From contig NZ_JAPNKA010000001.1 of assembly GCF_026626635.1 (NCBI RefSeq), positions 4,836,001 through 4,900,000 on the forward strand: a stretch of DNA of 64,000 nucleotides, given 5' to 3'. The stretch is from Archangium lansingense. GTDB lineage: Bacteria > Myxococcota > Myxococcia > Myxococcales > Myxococcaceae. Shown here one piece after another: positions 26,201 through 35,707 of this stretch. The position numbers and the translations under genes were made by a program. Each line of letters starts with the position of its first letter. Within the stretch, counting starts at the first letter, position 1. The notes under the pieces were generated by a model. That model was not told the origin of the DNA, ran no database searches, and saw nothing but the letters and a program-made list of their open reading frames with translations.

Positions 26201-28012
26201 TCAGGGTGTCGCGGGCTCCGCCTTCTGGCAGTGCGGCACGTAGTTCTTGAGGTACCCGGCCGTGTCGCTCGTGCTGCCGTTGAGGGCGAGGAAGCGGGTC
26301 GTCATCAGCTCATGGAAGGTGGCGCAGTCGCGCGCCTGCGCGGCGGAGAGGGCCGAGGAGGTGAGCAGGGAGCGCAGGTACGGCCTCAGCTCCTTGCTCT
26401 CCCCGCACCGGGTGTCCAACTCGACGAACAGCTCGCGCGCCGCCTTGTAGCCCCGCGTCATCAGCCGCCGATAGAGCTCCTGGCTGTAGCCCGCGAGGAT
26501 GCCGCTCTTGTCGCACTCCTCCAGAGACTGCGAGAAGGTGGCGCCCGCGTTCGCGTGGCTGTTGGAGCCCACTCCCAGCGCGGTCTTGATCTTTTCGCTG
26601 ACGGAGTTGAACTGGCTCGCAGCCGGGAACAGGTCGAGGAACCGCTGCCAGCGGGCGATGGCTTCCTCCGTACGGCCCTTGCGCATGAGCACTTCGCCGT
26701 GGAGGTCGATGGCGCGGTACGTGCGGAGCTCTCGCAGCCGGGGCGGGAGGGTCGCGGCTTCCTCGACGGCTTTCTCGAGCAGCCGGAAGCCCTCCTGCTC
26801 GACGGAGGGATCCAGGTCCGAGAGCGAGGGCCCCGCCTGGAAGTCCTCATCCTGGCCCTCCTCGTACCTGCCCTGCAGCAGGGCCTTGGCGACGGTGAGG
26901 TGAACGTCGTCGTCGAAGTTCAGCGGGCCGTACTTTGCCTGGCGCACGCGCTCTTCGTCCTCACGCGGGAACTGCAGGGTGGTGCTCGGCAGGGTACGGA
27001 ACTCCCCCGTCTGCTGGGAGAAGCGCTGGAAGTACGTGGTGCTCTCCTGGACGAAGGCGCGGGCCTGCTCGTTCCATCGCGTCATCAGCTCCACGGCCTG
27101 GGGCTCGTGGCCTGGGAGCATGACGCGGGGATGGTTCGGAGCGAGGTGCTTTCGCAGCTGACGTGCCAGGTACTGCATCCGGATGAGCCGCCAGGCGAGG
27201 TACGTGGAGCCTTCCTCCGCGTTGAGTGAGGCCAGGTTTTTCTCCTGGAGGAAGCGCTCCGCTTGCTGGTTGAGCAGCTCGCTGACGTCGGAGAGGGTCT
27301 CGGTCCGCCGCTCCTGGGATTTCTTCAACCGAGCGAGGATCTGCTCGTGGCGCTCACGCGCGAGGACGAACATGGGGGCCTTGCTCACCACCGAGGCGAG
27401 CTGCACGCTGGCTTCCTGGAGCTTCCCCTGGTCCGCCAGGTCGATGCCCTGAGAGTAGTTCAGCAGCGTGTCCACGTCGGGCGCGCGGCTCCGGGGCTTC
27501 GGGAGCTGCTCGATTTTGGGCAGGAGCGCCTTCACGAACCTGCTGACGAGCTGCTGCTGCAAGTCGAAGAGCTGGTTCTTCCTGCCCGTTACCTTCTCGG
27601 CGAGGAGGACCTTGCTGGTGGCGATCTCCACGAGCCGGACGTCGATGCGCAGAGTCGGATCAACGGCCAGGAGGGAGCCCGTCACCGCGAACTGCGCGCC
27701 CATCCCCTGGCCGAGCCGCTGGATCGTCTTCGGATCGAAGTAGCTGCTCTGCTGCATCTTCAATTCATCGAGCAGCTTCTGCAGCTTCTCGCGCTCGACG
27801 ACCTGGAGCTGCTGCACAGTGGACAGGTCCGTCACCATCATGTCCGCGAAGCCCTTCCGCAGGACGTCGAGCGCGGGCTTCCCGGTGTTGTTGTCGAAGT
27901 AGAGGACCGCGATGACTGGTTTGAAGTTACCGGTCTTCGGGGTCTCCTCGGCTTGGACGGAGAGCGGCAGGGCGAGCAGGAGGCTCAGGGCAAACGCCAG
28001 GAGGCGGGGCAT
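26201..28012 (-). CDS. CsgG-like protein with C-terminal TPR region
   Basis: 603 aa with a signal peptide (LLAFALSLLLALPLSVQA). Residues 30-180 repeat the CsgG-like core of the 242-aa neighbour: IAVLYFDNNTG, ADMMVTDLSTVQQLQVVEREKLQKL, QFAVTGSLLAVDPTLRID. The remaining 400 residues are helical and TPR-like (GKLQEASVQLASVVSKAPMF, RTEEAIARWQRFLDLFP). Periplasmic scaffold of unknown role, convergent with the CorA-like gene. The two CsgG-like paralogues bracket that gene, which suggests they form one functional group. Confidence 0.85.
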   Translation of the reverse strand: MPRLLAFALSLLLALPLSVQAEETPKTGNFKPVIAVLYFDNNTGKPALDVLRKGFADMMVTDLSTVQQLQVVEREKLQKLLDELKMQQSSYFDPKTIQRLGQGMGAQFAVTGSLLAVDPTLRIDVRLVEIATSKVLLAEKVTGRKNQLFDLQQQLVSRFVKALLPKIEQLPKPRSRAPDVDTLLNYSQGIDLADQGKLQEASVQLASVVSKAPMFVLARERHEQILARLKKSQERRTETLSDVSELLNQQAERFLQEKNLASLNAEEGSTYLAWRLIRMQYLARQLRKHLAPNHPRVMLPGHEPQAVELMTRWNEQARAFVQESTTYFQRFSQQTGEFRTLPSTTLQFPREDEERVRQAKYGPLNFDDDVHLTVAKALLQGRYEEGQDEDFQAGPSLSDLDPSVEQEGFRLLEKAVEEAATLPPRLRELRTYRAIDLHGEVLMRKGRTEEAIARWQRFLDLFPAASQFNSVSEKIKTALGVGSNSHANAGATFSQSLEECDKSGILAGYSQELYRRLMTRGYKAARELFVELDTRCGESKELRPYLRSLLTSSALSAAQARDCATFHELMTTRFLALNGSTSDTAGYLKNYVPHCQKAEPATP

Positions 28013-28088
28013 GGGAATGAATCCTACGTCCCAGCCGAGCCCGGTTCATCCCCACCCGGTCCGGACAATCGTCCTATGCTCCACCCCC

Positions 28089-29261
28089 ATGCTGCCCCGG
28101 TTCTTCTCCTTCTCGATACTCATCGCGACCGGCGCCCTGTTGGGGCACTTCTATCTGTACCGGCGGCTGGTGCGGGACACGGTCCGCAGCCGCGCGCTCC
28201 GGTTCCTGGCACTCGCCGTGTTCCTCCTGATGACGCTCGTGCTGATGCTCCGGCGCTCGCTGCGGGATGCACTCCCTGTGGAGTTCTCGGATGCACTCTC
28301 GGTGGCGTCCTACACCTGGATGGGCGTGGCGCTCCTGCTGGTGGTCTCGCTGCTCGTCCTGGACCTCGGCCGAGGGGTCCTGGCGTTGGGGCAACGGCTT
28401 CGCGCGCCCCCCTCGCCTCCAGTAGATGAGGAGCGTCGGCGTTTCCTCTCTCAGGTGGTGGCTGGCGGTGCCGCTGTCACGGGCGGTGGCATGGCTGCGT
28501 ACGGGAGCTGGAGGGCCTTCGCTCCACCGATGGTGACCGAGGTGGTGCTGAAGGTCCCGAAGCTGCCCAAGGCCCTGGAGGGTCTCAGCATCGTCCAGCT
28601 CACGGACATCCACGTGGGGCCCTTCATTCAGCGCAGGTTCATGGACGAGCTGGTCCGTCAGGCCAACGCACTCAAGCCGGATCTCTTTGCTATTACAGGG
28701 GACCTCGTGGACGGGGATGTGCCCACGCTCGGTGGGCACGTGGCGGCGCTCGCGAACCTGAAGTCGCGCTTCGGCTCCTTCTTCGTCACCGGCAATCACG
28801 ACTACTCCTCGGGTGACGAGGCCTGGTCGCAGTTCCTCGGGACGCTCGGCATCCAGGTGTTGCGCAATCGCCACGTGCGCATCGGTGACGCGGGCGGCTC
28901 GCTAGACCTGGTGGGCGTGGATGACTGGAGCGGCGGGCGGCGGCGCGGCAAGAAGGGCTACGACCTCGATCTGGCGCTCGCGGGGAGGGAGCCGGATCGG
29001 GCCTCCGTGCTGCTCGCGCACCAGCCCGCCAACTTCAAGGTCGCGGCGGAGAAGGGCGTGGACGTCCAGATCTCCGGCCACACCCATGGCGGGCAGCTCG
29101 TCCCCATGACCTTCTTCATCGGCCTGGCCTGGGACCATTCCGCGGGGCTCTATCAGCATGGTGGCTCGCATCTCTACGTGAGCCGCGGTTGTGGCTTCTG
29201 GGGCCCGCCCATGCGCGTGGGCAGCCCGCCGGAGCTCGTCAAGCTCGTGCTGACAGCGTGA
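28089..29261 (+). CDS. Membrane-anchored metallophosphoesterase (YaeI/YkuE-like)
   Basis: 390 aa from ATG 28089. N-terminal four-helix membrane region (about 1-110), then a calcineurin-type metallophosphoesterase domain with QLTDIHVGP, AITGDLVDGD, VTGNHDYSSG, LAHQPANF and SGHTHGGQLVP, i.e. the complete dimetal set. Related enzymes act on phospholipid or UDP-lipid diphosphates at the membrane. An RRRFLSQVVAGGAAVTGGG stretch before the catalytic domain looks Tat-like but is internal. Substrate unknown. Confidence 0.92.
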   Translation: MLPRFFSFSILIATGALLGHFYLYRRLVRDTVRSRALRFLALAVFLLMTLVLMLRRSLRDALPVEFSDALSVASYTWMGVALLLVVSLLVLDLGRGVLALGQRLRAPPSPPVDEERRRFLSQVVAGGAAVTGGGMAAYGSWRAFAPPMVTEVVLKVPKLPKALEGLSIVQLTDIHVGPFIQRRFMDELVRQANALKPDLFAITGDLVDGDVPTLGGHVAALANLKSRFGSFFVTGNHDYSSGDEAWSQFLGTLGIQVLRNRHVRIGDAGGSLDLVGVDDWSGGRRRGKKGYDLDLALAGREPDRASVLLAHQPANFKVAAEKGVDVQISGHTHGGQLVPMTFFIGLAWDHSAGLYQHGGSHLYVSRGCGFWGPPMRVGSPPELVKLVLTA

Positions 29262-29303
29262 GGCGTTTGCGCTTCGCGTCAGGACGAGGGCGGGCCGAAA
29301 GGC

Positions 29304-29331
29304 TTGGTGCGGTGGATGGCCGATCTATAGA
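29304..29331 (+). promoter_or_regulatory. Putative promoter of the DUF2911 gene
   Basis: TTGGTG, 16-bp spacer, TATAGA, about 40 bp before the gene. The -10 is good and the -35 moderate. Confidence 0.4.
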
Positions 29332-29372
29332 TTCCGGCCGCTCATTCCGCCTTCCCAGAGCGAAAGGACCAA

Positions 29373-30227
29373 GTGAGGACGATGAAGAAGCTTCTTGGGT
29401 GTGTTGTCGCTGTTGTCGTGGCCCTCACCACGCTGCCCGCTTCGGCGCAGCTCGAGCTGCCCGCCGCGAGCCCGTCGGCGAAGGTGTCGCAGGACGTGGG
29501 GCTGACCGAGATCTCGGTCGACTATTCCAGCCCTGCGGTCAAGGGGCGTAAGATCTGGGGCGAGCTGGTCCCCATGGACCAAGTGTGGCGCACCGGCGCC
29601 AACATGGCCACGAAGATCACCTTCAGCCGGGATGTGACCTTCGGCGGCAAGCCCGTCCCCGCGGGCACCTACTCCCTCGTCACCATTCCGATGCAGAAGG
29701 AGTGGACGGTGGTGCTGAACAAGGAGCTGGGTCTGTTCGGCGGTGGCAAGGCCTACGATCAGAAGGACGACGTCGTTCGCGTCTCTGCCACGCCCGCCGA
29801 GATTCCCAGCCGTGAGCGCCTGACGTTCCTCTTCTCCAACACCACCGATGACCAGACCTCGCTCGACTTCGAGTGGGGGACGCTGCGCGTCTCGGTGCCG
29901 GTCAAGACCGATACGGCCGCCTACGCGCAGGCCAACATCCAGTCCGCGGTGAACGGTGCGTGGCGCTCGCTGGCCAACGCGGCCCGCTACGTGGCCGACA
30001 CGTCGAAGGACTACAACACCGCGCTGGGCTACGCGGACGACTCGCTGGCCATCCAGTCGCACTGGTTCAACAACTGGATCAAGGCCGACATCCTCGCGCG
30101 CTCGGGCAAGTACGCCGAGGCTCGCAAGTTCGCGCAGACGGCCTGGGACCTGGGCCAGAAGGATCAGGGCTTCTTCTACAAGGAGCAGGTTGCCAAGGCC
30201 CTCCAGGACTGGAAGGGCAAGAAGTAG
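29373..30227 (+). CDS. DUF2911 domain secreted protein
   Basis: 284 aa from GTG 29373 (AAGGA five bases before it) or ATG 29382 (MKKLLGCVV). Signal peptide ending LPASAQ. The mature part carries the DUF2911 signatures VDYSSPAVKGRKIWGELVP and WRTGANMATKITFSRDV, then PAGTYSLVTIP. The C-terminal third is helical and TPR-like (DYNTALGYADDSLAI, GKYAEARKFAQTAWDLGQ). Found in many Bacteroidetes and myxobacteria; function not established. Confidence 0.9.
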   Translation: MRTMKKLLGCVVAVVVALTTLPASAQLELPAASPSAKVSQDVGLTEISVDYSSPAVKGRKIWGELVPMDQVWRTGANMATKITFSRDVTFGGKPVPAGTYSLVTIPMQKEWTVVLNKELGLFGGGKAYDQKDDVVRVSATPAEIPSRERLTFLFSNTTDDQTSLDFEWGTLRVSVPVKTDTAAYAQANIQSAVNGAWRSLANAARYVADTSKDYNTALGYADDSLAIQSHWFNNWIKADILARSGKYAEARKFAQTAWDLGQKDQGFFYKEQVAKALQDWKGKK

Positions 30228-30244
30228 TCACACCTGACGTACGG

Positions 30245-30271
30245 GCCTCCCGGCCTTCAGCGGCGGGAGGC
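30245..30271. terminator. Bidirectional hairpin between convergent genes
   Basis: GCCTCCC and GGGAGGC arms with an inner GCC/GGC pair around TTCAGC. It overlaps the bshA stop codon and lies just past the DUF2911 stop. No clear U-tract, so efficiency is uncertain. Confidence 0.4.
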
Positions 30272-31420
30272 TCCTTCCAGGAGCCGGCGGTAGAGTGCCT
30301 CGTAGCGGTCGATGGCCGGCGCGAGCTGAAAGTGCTCCAGGACGTGCTCCCGGGCTCGGCGTGAGAAGATCCGCCAGCGGTCCAGGTCGCGGACGAGCTC
30401 GAGCACGTGGTTGGCCATGGCCTCCACGTCGCCCACCGGTGCGAGGTAGCCCGTCGTCCCGTGCTGGACCTGCTCCGGGATGCCGCCGATGTTGCTCGCA
30501 ACCACCGGGATGCCGCAGCTCAGCGCCTCGAGCGCCGCGAGGCCGAAGCTCTCCTGCTCGCTCGGGAGGAGGAAGACATCGGCCGCGGCGAGGATCTCCG
30601 CGAAGCTCTCCTGCTTGCCCAGGAAGGCCGCGCGGTGCTCGAGCCCGCACTCCCGGATTCTCCGCTCGGCGGGAGAGCGCTCGGGGCCGTCCCCAATCAT
30701 CACCAGCCGGCACGGGCGCTTGCGCTGGACCGCCTCGAAGACGGACACCACGTCGCCGATGCGCTTGACCGGTCGGAAGTTCGAGACGTGGATGAGCACG
30801 GGCTCGTTCTCCGCCAGGCCGGGAAAGAGCTGGCGCAGGTGGGCCCGGTTGCGGACCGGCCGGTAGCGCTCCGTGTCGACGAAGTTGGGGATGACGTCGA
30901 TGGGGAACGTGTCCGGAATCCCGAAGCCATCCCAGGTGGCGCGCCGCAGGAATTCCGAGGGCGTCGTCACCGCGTCGCTGCGCAGGATGGAGAAGCGCGT
31001 GATGGGCAGGTAGGTGGGGTCCGTGCCGACGAGCGTGGTGTCAGTGCCGTGGAGTGTCGTCACGATGCGCGGCGACTTGTCACCCAGCACCTCCCGAGCC
31101 ATCCAAGCCGCCGTGGCATGGGGCACCGCGTAGTGGACGTGCAGGATGTCCAGCTTCTCGTAGCTCGAGACCTCGATCATCTTCGAGGCGAGTGCCAGCG
31201 GATACGTCCCCGAGTGGGAGAGCGCCGGGTAGTCGCTCTCCGTCACCTCGTGGAAGATCACCTTCCGCGTCATGCCATGGAGCCGCACCGGAAGGTCGCG
31301 CGCGATGAAGTGGACGCGGTGGCCACGCTCCGCCATGGCCAGACCGATCTCGGTCGCGACCATGCCGCTGCCTCCAAAGGTGGGAAAGCAGGTGATGGCC
31401 AGGTTGAGACGAGCGCTCAT
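30257..31420 (-). CDS. bshA: N-acetyl-alpha-D-glucosaminyl L-malate synthase BshA
   Basis: 387 aa GT4 glycosyltransferase. It joins UDP-GlcNAc and L-malate, the first step of bacillithiol synthesis. The BshA pattern is clear: FPTFGGSGMVATEIG at the N-terminus, HVHYAVPHATAA, TTLHGTDTTLVG, VIPNFVDTERY, HVSNFRPVKR and the nucleotide-site EQESFGLAALEALSCGIPVV. Length matches the family. It follows bshC by 52 bp on the same strand. Confidence 0.94.
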   Translation of the reverse strand: MSARLNLAITCFPTFGGSGMVATEIGLAMAERGHRVHFIARDLPVRLHGMTRKVIFHEVTESDYPALSHSGTYPLALASKMIEVSSYEKLDILHVHYAVPHATAAWMAREVLGDKSPRIVTTLHGTDTTLVGTDPTYLPITRFSILRSDAVTTPSEFLRRATWDGFGIPDTFPIDVIPNFVDTERYRPVRNRAHLRQLFPGLAENEPVLIHVSNFRPVKRIGDVVSVFEAVQRKRPCRLVMIGDGPERSPAERRIRECGLEHRAAFLGKQESFAEILAAADVFLLPSEQESFGLAALEALSCGIPVVASNIGGIPEQVQHGTTGYLAPVGDVEAMANHVLELVRDLDRWRIFSRRAREHVLEHFQLAPAIDRYEALYRRLLEGASRR

Positions 31421-31472
31421 CGGGATGAGACGTGGAACAGCAGCCGGGTGAAGGTATTCCCGGCTGCCTGCG

Positions 31473-33101
31473 TCACGGCTTCAGGTCCTTCAGGTTGCCC
31501 GAGAAGGGCTCACACGCCTCGATGACGCGGCGCATGAAGGCGTGGGAGCCGAGGCGGCTCGCGTAATGCGGCAGCCCGTAGATGCGCTCTTGTGGCGCGC
31601 CCTCCGGGGCGAGGTAGGCCCGCAGACGCTCCACGCGCTCGAGGGTCACCTGATCTCGCAGGGTGATGGAGCGGCTGTACCGAGCCACGAGGCGGGAGAC
31701 GCCTCGGCGGACGGTCTTGTCGGTGCGGGAGATGGCCTGGGCGAAGGTCGTATCGACGGCGGCCATGCGCTCGCCGAGGCGGGCGAGCTCGGAGGCGAAG
31801 GTACTCAACAAGCGGGCCTCGATAGCCTCGGGCGACTCGAAGCTTTCACCGGCTTCGCGGGCGGCGAGGCGGGCCACCAGCTCGTCACGTGGGGCGTTCG
31901 CGTCATCCGGAGAGAGACCGAGAACGTCGAGCAGGCGGCGTACGCGGTCGTCGATGATACGGAACCGGGCGCGCGGCACGATGAGAGGCATCGGCAGCCC
32001 GACGTGCGCGTACAGGGGCGCGAGCTGTGCGAAGTAGGCGATCTCTCCCGGTCCGCCGACATAGGCCGCCGTGGGGAGCCAGGTGTCCTGGAGGATGGGG
32101 CGCAACAGGGCCGAGGTCGTGAAGCGGAGCGGCTCCCGGTCGAGCCAGGAGACGAGCTCGGCCGTCGTCACCGAGGCACCCTCGGGGTGGCCCACGAGGT
32201 TCCAGGTGCCGGGAGAGGAGGAGGGGTCGAGGCGATAGCGCGCACCCGCGGCGCCGTCGGGTGAGAAGAAGTTCAGCGGTGAGCCCGGGCGGATGTGGAC
32301 CTGCTCGGAGAATCCCGCCTTGGCGAGAGCATGGCCCCGCTCGGCGAGCTTGCTGGAGATGGCCGCGGCCTCCTCGATGGCGCGGCGGTGGATGGGCGCA
32401 GCGAGAGGAGCGAGGCGCGGGTCGCGCGGGTCGAGGAACACGAGCCCCTCGTCCGCGAAGAGCGTGGAGAGCACTTCGGCGAAGGCGTCCGCCAGCGTCG
32501 CCTCGGGGCGGTAAGCACGCTCCAGCAGCGCCAGGTGCTCATCCACGTGGGGATTGCTGCTCAGCTCGGCGCGCAGCGCGGCGAGTGCACCCGTGACGCT
32601 CGGGCCCAGGTGGTGGTGGGCCACCGGAACGCGCGAAGTGGCTGCGTCGGGCAGCGCCAGGGCCACGCGCAGGGGTCCGCCAGCGGAGCGCGGAACGAAG
32701 CAATGATCGATCTCGGGGAGGTCGTGGTCCTCGGTCTGCAACCAGAAGACGGGGACACAGGGCCGACCGGTCTCCTCGGCGAGGGCGCGGGCCGCAGCGA
32801 TGGCGGAGGCAGCCTTGTAGACCGTGAAGAGTGGCCCCAGGAAGAGCCCGACCTGCTGACCTGTCACCACGGCGGTCGTGCCGGGGCGGGCGAGCAGCTC
32901 CAGGTTCCGTTCGCGTGCGGGGCTCGGCGCGAGGCGCGCGTTGCGAGCCACCAGCACCTCATGGAGCGCCGGAGCAATTGGACGAGAGGCCGCGGTCGCC
33001 ACTGCCTCGGCGCGCGCGGCCCGACGACAGTAGCGGTCGGAGAGAAATTCGAGGGCTCGCGGATCGCCGCGCAGCCAGGAGGCAGAGAAGGAGGAAGCCA
33101 C
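31473..33101 (-). CDS. bshC: Putative cysteine ligase BshC (bacillithiol synthesis)
   Basis: 542 aa, GTG start at 33101. BshC is thought to add cysteine to GlcN-malate, the last step of bacillithiol synthesis. Typical features: VTGQQVGLFLGPLFTVYKA near residue 80-100, PVFWLQTEDHDLPEI, an Arg/Asp-rich middle, LPTAAYVGGPGEIAYFAQL, and a long coiled coil (about 420-500). Paired with bshA. A separate bshB was not identified; the divergent PIG-L gene is the nearest deacetylase candidate. Confidence 0.93.
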   Translation of the reverse strand: MASSFSASWLRGDPRALEFLSDRYCRRAARAEAVATAASRPIAPALHEVLVARNARLAPSPARERNLELLARPGTTAVVTGQQVGLFLGPLFTVYKAASAIAAARALAEETGRPCVPVFWLQTEDHDLPEIDHCFVPRSAGGPLRVALALPDAATSRVPVAHHHLGPSVTGALAALRAELSSNPHVDEHLALLERAYRPEATLADAFAEVLSTLFADEGLVFLDPRDPRLAPLAAPIHRRAIEEAAAISSKLAERGHALAKAGFSEQVHIRPGSPLNFFSPDGAAGARYRLDPSSSPGTWNLVGHPEGASVTTAELVSWLDREPLRFTTSALLRPILQDTWLPTAAYVGGPGEIAYFAQLAPLYAHVGLPMPLIVPRARFRIIDDRVRRLLDVLGLSPDDANAPRDELVARLAAREAGESFESPEAIEARLLSTFASELARLGERMAAVDTTFAQAISRTDKTVRRGVSRLVARYSRSITLRDQVTLERVERLRAYLAPEGAPQERIYGLPHYASRLGSHAFMRRVIEACEPFSGNLKDLKP

Positions 33102-33220
33102 GGGCCGCGTGATAACAACTCCGAGGCATCAGGGCGACGGGGAAGGGGAGCGGTGACGTCCTGGTCACCATAAGGATTCCTCGCACCGAGGGATCTCGTT
33201 CCTTGTTAGGGTCCGCCCGA

Positions 33221-35707
33221 ATGCGGAACCTGCTCATTCTCGGAACGGCACTGGCCATGAGCCTCGGAGTCTGGTCGACGGCAGTTGCACAAACTCCTCG
33301 ACAGCCCCATGCGGGCGAGCTTGCGGCGGAGCTTCGCCGCCTCGGTGTCGTAGGGAGTGTGCTGTATGTGGCCGCTCACCCTGACGACGAGAACACGCGG
33401 CTGCTGGCGTACTTGGCCGGAGAGCGTGGTCTCCGCGCGGGTTATCTCTCGCTGACCCGCGGGGATGGTGGTCAGAACCTCATCGGGACCGAGCAGGATG
33501 AGCTGCTCGGGCTCATTCGCACGCAAGAGCTGCTCGCGGCGCGGCGCGTCGATGGCGCCGAGCAGCTCTTCACGCGGGCGAGGGACTTCGGCTACTCGAA
33601 GAGTGCCGACGAGACGCTGCGCATCTGGGGGCGCGACGAGGTGCTGGCCGATGTCGTGCTCGCCATCCGCCGCTTCCAGCCGGATGTGATCATCACGCGC
33701 TTCACCACCCTGCCACCGAATCACGGCCAGCACACCGCCTCGGCCCTCCTGGCGGAGGAGGCCTTCACCGCGGCGGCCGACGCGTCGCGTTACACCGAGC
33801 AGCTCGGGGAGCTGAAGCCGTGGAAGGCAGACCGGCTGCTGAACAACGTCTCGACCTGGAACCTGAAGCCGGATGCGGACATGTCCGCCTACCTCAAGCT
33901 CGACGTGGGCGGCTATGACCCGCTCCTGGGACGCTCTTGGGGGGAGATCTCTGCGGAGAGCCGCAGCCAGCACAAGAGCCAGGGCTTCGGAGTGCCGGCC
34001 GAGCGAGGGACGCAACTGGAGTACTTCAAGCCCCTCACCGGGACGCAGCCGAAGTCCGACGTCTTCGAGGGGCTCGAGTTCACGTGGCGGCGGTGGAGTG
34101 GCACGGAGCAGGTCGTCCGAGCCATCGACGAGGCGGTGAGTGGGTTCGATGCGCGCGCACCTCATAAGAGTGTTCCGGCGCTCCTGCGCGTCCACGAGGC
34201 GATCTCTGCCCTGCCAGACAGCAACCCGTGGAAGGCCATCAAGCTACGTGAGACCGAGGCGCTCGTGGCCGCGTGCGCGGGCCTGTTCCTCGAAGCGCGT
34301 GCGACGGAGGCGATGGCTGTCCCAGGCGGCCAGGTGGCGTTGAGCCTGGTGGCGCTGAACCGCTCGCCCGCTGCGTTTCGGCTGGTGGGAGTGACCCTTC
34401 CGGGTGGCGAGTCCGTAACGGCTGGTGCCGAGCTGGCCGACAACAAGCCCTTCAAGCTCTCCCGGACGGTGACGATCCCAGAGCGGGCTCGGATCTCCAC
34501 GCCCTACTGGCTGCGCAAGCCCGTGGCGGGTGGCCTCTACAGTCTGGACGAGCAGGACCGCGCGCTCGTGGGCAGACCCGAGGGTGAGCCCTCCATGTCG
34601 GTCATCTTCCTTTACGAGGTGGGCGGCAAGCGCTTCTCCATGGTCCGGCCAGTGGTCTACGCGTGGACGGATCCGGTGCGAGGCGAGCTCTACCGCGCGT
34701 TCGAGATCGCTCCGGCTGTCACGGCGACGCTTGACCGAGACGTGCTGATGTTCCCCAACGGTGCGGCCCAGTCCGTGTCGGTGGAGCTGGCCGCGGGCCG
34801 GGCGGATGCGGAAGGCAAGGTCCGGCTCGAGGTCCCAACGGGCTGGCGTGTTGAACCCGCCGAGGTGCCATTCAAGATCGCCACGCGCGGCGATGAGCGC
34901 ACGGTCCGCTTCCAGGTGACTCCGCCCAAGGGGGCGAGCGAGCGGGGCCGGCTGCGCGTTGTCGTCGACAGCGGCGGCCGCTCGGAGTCGTGGCGGGTCC
35001 GCACGGTGAACCATGAGCACATCCCACCGCAGACCGTGCGCCAGCCCTCTGAGGCGGCCCTGGTGCCCTTTACCCTCGCCACGAAGGTGCGGCGGATCGG
35101 TTACATCCCTGGCCCGGGCGATCGGGTGGCGGAGAGCCTCGCGGCCGTCGGGTACGAGGTGACGTTGCTGCCCGAGGAGCGCCTGGCCTCCGAGAATCTC
35201 GAGCGCTTCGAGGCCATCCTGGTCGGAGTGCGCGCCTTCAACGCCAACGCGCGGCTCGCCATCCATCACGAGCGGCTCATGCGCTACGTCGAGCAGGGCG
35301 GGCGGCTCATCGTGCAGTACAACACCAACAGCCGCGTCGGTCCGCTCAATGCCTTCATGGGGCCCTATCCCCTGGAGATCGGACGCGATCGCGTGACGGA
35401 CGAGACCGCGGCGATGACGCCCGTGGACCCCAATCTCCCGCTCTTGAAGGGCCCCAACCGTCTGGTGGCCGCCGACTTCGAGGGCTGGGTCCAGGAGCGG
35501 GGCCTCTACTTCGCCTCGAAGTGGGACGAGCGCTACAAGCCCGTGTTCGCCATGAACGACCCCGGTGAGGAGCCGCTCCGGGGTGGACTCCTCGTCGCCC
35601 GTCACGGCAAGGGAACCTTCGTCTACACCGGCATCGCGTTCTTCCGTCAGCTTCCCGCGGGCGTGCCCGGTGCCTACCGCCTGCTCGCGAACCTCCTCGC
35701 CCAATGA
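33221..35707 (+). CDS. Large PIG-L-family deacetylase, secreted
   Basis: 828 aa. Signal peptide (MRNLLILGTALAMSLGVW), then a PIG-L/LmbE deacetylase domain with the zinc motif AAHPDDEN (about residue 50) and the later HGQH pair (about 175). After residue 280 come beta-rich domains and a C-terminal glutamine-amidotransferase-like region (VGVRAFNANARLAIHHERLM). A secreted, multidomain PIG-L protein differs from cytoplasmic BshB, so the bshA/bshC neighbourhood is suggestive only. The stop overlaps the next start (ATGA), coupling it to the microprotein and symporter. Confidence 0.9.
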   Translation: MRNLLILGTALAMSLGVWSTAVAQTPRQPHAGELAAELRRLGVVGSVLYVAAHPDDENTRLLAYLAGERGLRAGYLSLTRGDGGQNLIGTEQDELLGLIRTQELLAARRVDGAEQLFTRARDFGYSKSADETLRIWGRDEVLADVVLAIRRFQPDVIITRFTTLPPNHGQHTASALLAEEAFTAAADASRYTEQLGELKPWKADRLLNNVSTWNLKPDADMSAYLKLDVGGYDPLLGRSWGEISAESRSQHKSQGFGVPAERGTQLEYFKPLTGTQPKSDVFEGLEFTWRRWSGTEQVVRAIDEAVSGFDARAPHKSVPALLRVHEAISALPDSNPWKAIKLRETEALVAACAGLFLEARATEAMAVPGGQVALSLVALNRSPAAFRLVGVTLPGGESVTAGAELADNKPFKLSRTVTIPERARISTPYWLRKPVAGGLYSLDEQDRALVGRPEGEPSMSVIFLYEVGGKRFSMVRPVVYAWTDPVRGELYRAFEIAPAVTATLDRDVLMFPNGAAQSVSVELAAGRADAEGKVRLEVPTGWRVEPAEVPFKIATRGDERTVRFQVTPPKGASERGRLRVVVDSGGRSESWRVRTVNHEHIPPQTVRQPSEAALVPFTLATKVRRIGYIPGPGDRVAESLAAVGYEVTLLPEERLASENLERFEAILVGVRAFNANARLAIHHERLMRYVEQGGRLIVQYNTNSRVGPLNAFMGPYPLEIGRDRVTDETAAMTPVDPNLPLLKGPNRLVAADFEGWVQERGLYFASKWDERYKPVFAMNDPGEEPLRGGLLVARHGKGTFVYTGIAFFRQLPAGVPGAYRLLANLLAQ

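Noticed and set aside
30245..30271. Possible riboswitch-like structure between convergent genes
   Set aside because: Only a simple hairpin, located at two 3' ends, so it is better read as a terminator.
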